The translations under genes and the position numbers were made by a program. A stretch of 64,000 nucleotides of DNA from Desulfotruncus arcticus DSM 17038. GTDB taxonomy: Bacteria > Bacillota > Desulfotomaculia > Desulfotomaculales > Desulfallaceae. The stretch spans positions 58,820 through 122,819 of the forward strand of contig NZ_FOOX01000017.1 in NCBI RefSeq assembly GCF_900113335.1, written 5' to 3'. Within the stretch, counting starts at the first letter, position 1; the number at the start of each line of letters is the position of its first letter. This document shows positions 59,188 to 64,000 of the stretch, piece by piece. The notes below the pieces were generated by a model. It saw only the letters and a list, made by a program, of their open reading frames with translations. It had not been told where the DNA came from and searched no databases.

Positions 59188-59303
59188 ATAAAGAAGACTT
59201 GGTTCAGGTGGGGTTTTGACCCCACCTGAACCTTAGTCGCACTTATTTCGAGTTTATCGCCGCTTAACTCCCGCCTGTAGAGGCGGGAGTCCTAGCGGCG
59301 GTT
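59188..59303. repeat. Two-hairpin repeat element, copy 2
   Basis: It has the same hairpin 1 (GGTTCAGGTGGGG / CCCCACCTGAACC, closed by GACT/AGTC) and linker GCACTTATTTCGAG as copy 1. Its compound hairpin differs in sequence: outer CGCCGCT/AGCGGCG (59258-59264, 59294-59300) around ACTCCCGCCT/AGGCGGGAGT. It overlaps the mobB stop codon. Confidence 0.8.
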
Positions 59304-59798
59304 AATGAGATCAATTATAAAACCAGCTGCACCGGCAATATCTTCGCTGCTGAAGCAAGGCAGTCCTTCCTCGCAAAGAGCCATGTCGCCGCAAACAGCT
59401 ACCAGTTGTCTGGCGCTGGACGAGGGCTCGCCCCGGTAATGACCGGCTCTGCGCACTTCAATCTGGGGATAAGCGCTTCCTTTATAACCTTCAGTTATAA
59501 CCAGGTCAACCTCCGGCATTAGCGCTGCTATATCGCCGGGCGGCATATCCCCGGCAGACCTTATCACCAGGCCAACCTTACCGGGACCGGCAATGGCCGT
59601 ACATTCAGCCCCAGCCTGAAAGAGCCGCCAGGTATCTTTACCGGGCCGGTCAATTTCAAACGGCCCGTGGTGATGTTTAATAATCCCAACCTTAATCCCC
59701 CTGGCTTTAAGCTCTGCCACCAATTTTTCCAGGAAGGTGGTTTTACCGCTGTTCGACCAGCCGACAACCGATATTACCGGGACGCTATGACTGCTCAA
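59292..59798 (-). CDS. mobB: Molybdopterin-guanine dinucleotide biosynthesis protein B
   Basis: A 168-residue GTP-binding protein of the MobB family that assists nucleotide attachment to molybdopterin. Walker A is VVGWSNSGKTTFLEKL, and GIIKHHHGPFEIDRPGKDTW is the family signature. The start is uncertain: TTG 59798 has GAGGTG four bases upstream, and ATG 59810 is an alternative; both lie within the end of the MOSC gene. The last codons and stop lie in repeat element copy 2. No mobA is in the window. Confidence 0.88.
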   Translation of the reverse strand: MSSHSVPVISVVGWSNSGKTTFLEKLVAELKARGIKVGIIKHHHGPFEIDRPGKDTWRLFQAGAECTAIAGPGKVGLVIRSAGDMPPGDIAALMPEVDLVITEGYKGSAYPQIEVRRAGHYRGEPSSSARQLVAVCGDMALCEEGLPCFSSEDIAGAAGFIIDLINRR

Positions 59799-60222
59799 CT
59801 CGCACCTCATCGCCCACTTTGACCGCACCGCCTTTTAATACCTTGATAAATATGCCTTCCTTCGGCATGACACAATCTCCCGCCTGGTGATAAATGGCGC
59901 AGCGGGTATGACATTCCTTGCCGATCTGGGTGACTTCCCCCAGTGCTTCCGCCCCGATTTTAACCCTGGTTCCTATCGGCAGCGCAACCAGGTCGACTCC
60001 TACCGTGGTAATATTCTCGGCAAAATCGCCCGGGTTAACGTCCAGCCCGGCATCCCGCATTTTCTGCACGCTTTCCAGGGCCAGCAAACTAACTTGCCTG
60101 TGCCAGGGCCCGGCATGGGCATCTCCTTCAAAGCCATGTTCTTCAATCAGGCGACCGGTACCAATGTTTTTTTTGCGCATTCCTTTTTTGGGGCTGGTGC
60201 ACACCGCCACTACATATCCCAT
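59785..60222 (-). CDS. MOSC-domain protein
   Basis: A 145-residue MOSC (Moco sulfurase C-terminal) domain protein. The N-terminus [20 protein letters not shown] and the segment [15 protein letters not shown] are typical. The conserved cysteine lies in [17 protein letters not shown]. Such small proteins are thought to handle sulfur for pterin-cofactor maturation. It lies between moaC (13-base overlap) and mobB. Confidence 0.9.
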   Translation of the reverse strand: MGYVVAVCTSPKKGMRKKNIGTGRLIEEHGFEGDAHAGPWHRQVSLLALESVQKMRDAGLDVNPGDFAENITTVGVDLVALPIGTRVKIGAEALGEVTQIGKECHTRCAIYHQAGDCVMPKEGIFIKVLKGGAVKVGDEVRVEQS

Positions 60223-60722
60223 GGCTCATCGTCCTCCCTTTGAAATGTTCCACTTTTTCCGCCGGTTTTATAGATCAAGCGTACCCGGCCCAACTCCATT
60301 TCCCGGTCTACAGCCTTGCACATATCGTAAATGGTAAGCCCGGCAACCGTTACTGCTGTAAGCGCTTCCATTTCCACCCCGGTTTTCCCGGTTGTGCGCA
60401 CCCTGGCCTGAATCTCAACCCTGTCAGGCTCATTAATTCTAAAGTCCACGTTAACCCCGGTTAAGGTAATGGGGTGCGCCATAGGAACCAGTCTGCCTGT
60501 TTCTTTGGCCGCCATGATACCGGCTACCCGGGCCACACCAAGTACATCACCCTTCGCCACCCGGCCGCCGACAATCAGTTCCAGAGTGCCGGGCCGCATG
60601 ATTACTTCACCTCTGGCAATTGCTACACGGACAGTATCGTTTTTATCACTAATATCCACCATCCTGGCGGCGCCTTTTTCATCAAAGTGGGTCAACCCTT
60701 GATAACCTTCGTCAGCCATCAC
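60210..60722 (-). CDS. moaC: Cyclic pyranopterin monophosphate synthase MoaC
   Basis: A 170-residue enzyme converting the MoaA product to cyclic pyranopterin monophosphate. [34 protein letters not shown] and [13 protein letters not shown] are family signatures. Normal length. Its start overlaps the moaA stop by one base, and its end overlaps the MOSC gene, so the three are translationally coupled. Confidence 0.97.
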   Translation of the reverse strand: MMADEGYQGLTHFDEKGAARMVDISDKNDTVRVAIARGEVIMRPGTLELIVGGRVAKGDVLGVARVAGIMAAKETGRLVPMAHPITLTGVNVDFRINEPDRVEIQARVRTTGKTGVEMEALTAVTVAGLTIYDMCKAVDREMELGRVRLIYKTGGKSGTFQREDDEPWDM

Positions 60723-61702
60723 TAACCTCCTATTTGCGACATTACACGGTCATCTTCCTGCCATGCCTTGTCCAAATCATGACCAACCGGCTTGCTCACA
60801 ATAGCTTCCCTAAATATCTCTACCAGTTTTTCCGGCCCTGCTCCACTGCGTAAAGCCTGTTTAAGATCGATTTCCCTGTGATTAAACAGACATGGCCGCA
60901 GCTGACCGGTGGATGTCAGCCGCAAACGATTACACTCGGCACAAAAATGATTGCTTATGGCAGAGATAAAACCTATTGTACCCCTTGATCCCGGCAGCCG
61001 GGTGTAAAGGGCCGGCCCGTTACCGTTAATGTGTTTTTCATCTACAAGATTACCCAGTGCTCCTTCAATCAATTCCTTAACTTCGCCGGAGGCAATGAAC
61101 TTGCCCCTGGACCACGCATCCGATGAGCCAATGGGCATTAACTCAATAAATCTAATGTGCAGCGGGTGATCCAAAGTCAGCCTGGCCAGATCTACCAGCT
61201 CATCGTCATTAAAACCGCGAATGGCCACAGTATTTATTTTTACCGGGTCCAGCCCTGCGCTTAGCGCAGCGTTAATGCCTTTCCAAACCAGATCAAGGTT
61301 TCCTCCCCGGGTAATTTTCTTAAAGCGTTCGGGTTTCATGGTGTCAAGGCTTACATTAACCCGGTTTAGGCCTGCCTTTTTTAATGGCCCCACCATTTGG
61401 CTCAGCAAAATACCGTTTGTGGTTATAGCTATATCGTCTATTTCAGGAATATTTTTCAAGCTGCTCACCAGGTCTAAAATTCCACCGCGTACCAGCGGCT
61501 CCCCCCCGGTAAGGCGGATTTTTTTTATTCCTATACGGACCCCGGCCTTAACCACTGTTATTATTTCCTCTATACTCAGGATCTCTTCATGTTTGATAAA
61601 TTTAACACCACTCGGTGGCATGCAATAAACGCAGCGCAAATTACACCGGTCAGTTACTGAAATACGCAGGTAATTAATTGGCCGCCGGTATTGGTCTTGC
61701 AT
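60722..61702 (-). CDS. moaA: GTP 3',8-cyclase MoaA
   Basis: A 326-residue radical-SAM enzyme for the first step of molybdopterin synthesis. The N-terminal cluster has Cys20, Cys24 and Cys27 (RCNLRCVYC). The C-terminal cluster is [18 protein letters not shown] (C-x2-C-x13-C). The protein ends in GG, required in the family. It lies between tupB and moaC in one direction. Confidence 0.97.
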   Translation of the reverse strand: MQDQYRRPINYLRISVTDRCNLRCVYCMPPSGVKFIKHEEILSIEEIITVVKAGVRIGIKKIRLTGGEPLVRGGILDLVSSLKNIPEIDDIAITTNGILLSQMVGPLKKAGLNRVNVSLDTMKPERFKKITRGGNLDLVWKGINAALSAGLDPVKINTVAIRGFNDDELVDLARLTLDHPLHIRFIELMPIGSSDAWSRGKFIASGEVKELIEGALGNLVDEKHINGNGPALYTRLPGSRGTIGFISAISNHFCAECNRLRLTSTGQLRPCLFNHREIDLKQALRSGAGPEKLVEIFREAIVSKPVGHDLDKAWQEDDRVMSQIGG

Positions 61703-61735
61703 TGTTACACCTTCTTTTTGGTTATTTAATTACAG

Positions 61736-62431
61736 TTAATACCGGCCCTTCTGCTGCAAAACAGTCAGGCTGAAAGTGATTACATAAGCCAGTAATAATA
61801 AGATAACGCTTAAAGCAACACTGATATCAAAATTCCCTTTGCTGACCTCCATCACCGTAGCCGTTGTCAGCGTTCTTGTCAGTCCAGGTATATTGCCGCC
61901 TACCATCATCGCCGCACCTACTTCGGATACGACACCGCCGAAACCGGCTATTACAGCAGCCAGCAAACCAAGCCGGGCTTCTTTTAGTATTAGCCACAGC
62001 AACTGAGAACGCGACGCCCCCAGAGCTAAAATCTGCAATCTTATCTTGGGGTTAAGCTGCCCCACGGCAGCCATCGTAAAACCGGTAACGATGGGTGAAG
62101 CTATGATGGCCTGGGCTATTACTACTGCCGTCGGAGTATACTGCAGGTTTAAAAAACCCAGCGGTCCGGAGCGCCAGAGCATCAGACTTACAAATAAACC
62201 CACTACCACGGGTGGCAGCCCCATACCAAGGTTCACCATACTTACAGCCAGATAACGTCCCCTAAAAACACGAAAAGCAAGAAAAAGTCCTATTGGCACA
62301 CCTATCAATACACTAATCAACGTTGCCGTCCCAGTTACCCGTAAGGTAAATAAAGTAATCTGGAACACCTCCGGATCACCGGTTAACACCAGGTATAAGG
62401 TATGGGTCAGACCTTTAATCAGCGTATCCAT
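61736..62431 (-). CDS. tupB: Tungstate ABC transporter permease
   Basis: A 231-residue membrane permease with about five or six helices. The early segment ITLFTLRVTGTATLISVLIG and the cytoplasmic loop LALGASRSQLLWLILKEARL (an EAA-like loop) match TupB/WtpB-type permeases more than ModB. No TupA binding protein or TupC ATPase is adjacent. Context with an aldehyde:ferredoxin oxidoreductase suggests tungstate. The ATG at 62431 is used. Confidence 0.85.
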   Translation of the reverse strand: MDTLIKGLTHTLYLVLTGDPEVFQITLFTLRVTGTATLISVLIGVPIGLFLAFRVFRGRYLAVSMVNLGMGLPPVVVGLFVSLMLWRSGPLGFLNLQYTPTAVVIAQAIIASPIVTGFTMAAVGQLNPKIRLQILALGASRSQLLWLILKEARLGLLAAVIAGFGGVVSEVGAAMMVGGNIPGLTRTLTTATVMEVSKGNFDISVALSVILLLLAYVITFSLTVLQQKGRY

Positions 62432-62526
62432 TATCAATACCCCGCTCCATTATGCTTAATTTTGCATAACGGTCCTAAAAATTAATTGCCAAAAATATTA
62501 TTAAAAGCACATTACCGGGGGCCAAA

Positions 62527-62766
62527 TTAACCGCCTCCCACCGGTGGGAAAAGAGAAATCCTTTCCCCTCCTTTAACAGTGTAATCAAGCGACTGGTGTT
62601 TACCATCAACAAGTATGTTAAACACGTCCTTTTCCGGAATGCCAAGCTTTTCTAATAATTCTTTAATGGTTTCTCCTTCGTCCAGTTCAACCGGCAAAGG
62701 CTCACCAAAACGCTTGCCGGGCAAATACTTTTCCAGCCCGCTGAATACACGAACCTCAACCAACAT
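62527..62766 (-). CDS. MoaD/ThiS-family sulfur carrier
   Basis: A 79-residue ubiquitin-fold protein ending in VGGG, so a terminal di-glycine can be adenylated and thiocarboxylated. VEVRVFSGLEKYLPGK and ISLFPPVGG are typical of MoaD. GAGGTGAA lies before the ATG. Likely role: sulfur donor for molybdopterin synthase, activated by the MoeB at 58415. No moaE was found. It follows the oxidoreductase gene after a terminator. Confidence 0.9.
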   Translation of the reverse strand: MLVEVRVFSGLEKYLPGKRFGEPLPVELDEGETIKELLEKLGIPEKDVFNILVDGKHQSLDYTVKGGERISLFPPVGGG

Positions 62767-62806
62767 ATAAATTCACCTCGTCTGAGCTGCCTAAAAACCA
62801 TCCATA

Positions 62807-62848
62807 TAAAAAAACAGGGCTGCGGGAGCGCTTACCTCCGGCAACCCT
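62807..62848 (-). terminator. Terminator after the oxidoreductase gene
   Basis: Minus-strand AGGGTTGC-C-GGAG / CTCC-C-GCAGCCCT stem with GTTTTTTTA downstream. It separates the oxidoreductase from moaD, or attenuates transcription between them. Confidence 0.85.
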
Positions 62849-62863
62849 TTGCATTAAATTATA

Positions 62864-64000
62864 CTAAAAATTGAATACCTCGTCCAGTTCATCATCAGTT
62901 AGATCAAACTTAGTATGGTGAGGCGGCAGATCCTCGATTTGGAAGAACTCGGGCAGCCGGTCGTCTGCTTTGGTAAAGCCGGCGGCCTTGTTGAACTCCC
63001 TTTCCACCTTCAATATATCCTGGCCCAGGGCTATAACATCGTCCACCGTCAAATTAATACCGTACTGGGCGTTTAGCATTTCCACGACGGTGGGCAGTCC
63101 TTCCGGGTTGTCCAGCACGGCGAAGGCGACGAACAGGCACAAGCCGGTTGAATCCACGGCAGCGGTAGCCACCTGCAGTTTGCGGGAAAGCTCCACCTGG
63201 CCCTCTTTCTTGGTGGGATCGACAGTGCCGCCCACGTTTAGAATATTGGCTGTAACAGCGTAGCCGGCGGTATGATCAGCACCCATGGGGGTGGTGGCGT
63301 AGGTTACGCCGTTACCCTTGCAGGAGCGGGGGTCATAGGCCGGGATGCCCTGACCCTTAACGGCGGGCACGCGGGTAACCCCGTACAGCTTGCCGGCGTT
63401 GGTGGGACCGCCGCCGATAACCCGGCCCAGCGGAGTGCCTTGGACCACTTCTTCCAGCGCAGCAATGGCAGCCTGACCGTCGCCAAAGGGCATTACCCCG
63501 GCTTCCATTAAAACGCCCAGGGTGCAGCCCACATCAATGGTGTCGAGACCAACGTCGTTGCAGATATAGTTCAGCATGGCCACTGTGTCCAGGTCGCCGA
63601 TCTCCAGGTTGGGACCGAAGCACCAGGCGGTTTCGTACTCGATGGGAGCGCAAACTTTGCCGTTCGGCATGGGATAGACGTTGGAGCAGCGCATCACGCA
63701 ACCGGGATGACAGGCGTGGGTGGCTTTGCCGCCCCGGGCGGTGGCCACTTCGGCCAGCTTTTCGCCGCTGACTTCGGCGGCTTTATCGAAACGGCCGAAT
63801 CTAAAGTTGCGGGTGGGTATGGTGCCGGCTTCGTTGATGATGTTCATCAGTACGTTGGTGCCGTAAGCAGGCAGCCCCTGTCCGCAAACGGGGTGGTCCA
63901 GCAATATTTTGGCGAATTTTTTAGCTGCGGCTTTAAACCGCTCGGGATCGGCAACCGGCGCGTCGAAGGTTTTGGGGCAGTCAATAACAATGGCTTTTAG
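62864..64000 (-). CDS. aor: Aldehyde:ferredoxin oxidoreductase family, C-terminal part
   Basis: The frame is open to the window edge; 378 codons are seen and the N-terminal part lies outside. The protein matches the tungstopterin oxidoreductase family (NEAGTIPTRNFRFGRFDKA, then IEYETAWCFGPNLEIGDLD). The cluster cysteines are CHPGCVMRC, spaced C-x3-C-x3-C rather than the C-x2-C-x3-C of the Pyrococcus enzyme, and the fourth is in STGLCLFVAF. It probably oxidises aldehydes or reduces carboxylic acids with ferredoxin; the substrate cannot be told. The cofactor genes downstream support the assignment. Confidence 0.93.
   Translation of the reverse strand, partial: LKAIVIDCPKTFDAPVADPERFKAAAKKFAKILLDHPVCGQGLPAYGTNVLMNIINEAGTIPTRNFRFGRFDKAAEVSGEKLAEVATARGGKATHACHPGCVMRCSNVYPMPNGKVCAPIEYETAWCFGPNLEIGDLDTVAMLNYICNDVGLDTIDVGCTLGVLMEAGVMPFGDGQAAIAALEEVVQGTPLGRVIGGGPTNAGKLYGVTRVPAVKGQGIPAYDPRSCKGNGVTYATTPMGADHTAGYAVTANILNVGGTVDPTKKEGQVELSRKLQVATAAVDSTGLCLFVAFAVLDNPEGLPTVVEMLNAQYGINLTVDDVIALGQDILKVEREFNKAAGFTKADDRLPEFFQIEDLPPHHTKFDLTDDELDEVFNF

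Noticed and set aside
61736..62431. Molybdate permease ModB
   Set aside because: The overall pattern fits TupB better and an oxidoreductase of the tungsten family is close, though molybdate is not excluded.

Overview
The window looks like the chromosome of an anaerobic, endospore-forming Firmicute of the Desulfotomaculum/Peptococcaceae type. This is inferred from spoIIP, yqfC, yqfD, SigA, a glyQS T-box, CIRCE-controlled chaperones, selenocysteine use, an aldehyde:ferredoxin oxidoreductase with its cofactor genes, and lar genes. No 16S gene is present, so the species is not fixed. Almost all genes lie on the minus strand; the exceptions are ubiX, selD-yedF, rpsT and one predicted small RNA.

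Layout, low to high coordinates. 1-9.5 kb: an SLH-domain surface protein (truncated by the window edge), a DUF3307 membrane protein, a CHASE2 adenylate cyclase, and a 2053-residue protein joining a Ser/Thr kinase, an AAA ATPase, GAF, histidine kinase, receiver and HPt domains. 9.6-10.15 kb: five tRNA genes (Asn, CAT anticodon, Glu, Val, Val) under one strong promoter. 10.2-14.2 kb: dgt-dnaG-sigA. 14.5-20.1 kb: an iron-sulfur flavoprotein, thpR, and ccpN-PPDK regulator-ppdK. 20.3-25 kb: T-box-controlled glyQS, a DUF4342 protein and recO. 25.1-27 kb: ubiX and an M-box-controlled corA. 27-33.9 kb: the Bacillus-like cluster yqfC-yqfD-phoH-pgpH-ybeY-dgkA-cdd-era.

33.9-36.3 kb is a selenium locus. 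selD contains an in-frame UGA, yedF follows it, and a divergent small thioredoxin-like gene also contains an in-frame UGA followed by a GGU-loop hairpin; this is probably an overlooked selenoprotein. 36.4-40.4 kb holds larC-larB (LarC lacks its C-terminal half), a proline-rich membrane protein, floA with a short NfeD partner, and rpsU. 40.4-48.9 kb is the heat-shock operon hrcA-grpE-dnaK-dnaJ-prmA-rsmE-mtaB plus a HIT protein. 49-58.2 kb contains hemW, lepA, a DinG-like helicase, spoIIP, rpsT, holA and a predicted small RNA with a consensus promoter and terminator. 58.4-64 kb is a molybdopterin/tungsten cofactor block (moeB, mobB, MOSC, moaC, moaA, tupB, moaD) ending in an aldehyde:ferredoxin oxidoreductase cut by the window edge; the cofactor genes probably serve that enzyme.

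Three dispersed repeat families lie between the genes: inverted arrays of a TCAGGAG-like heptamer (five loci), a GC-rich palindrome (two copies), and a roughly 110-base two-hairpin element (two copies, near 48.9 and 59.2 kb). In the last, one hairpin differs completely in sequence between copies but keeps its pairing, as expected of a structured RNA. No CRISPR array, transposase or prophage was seen.
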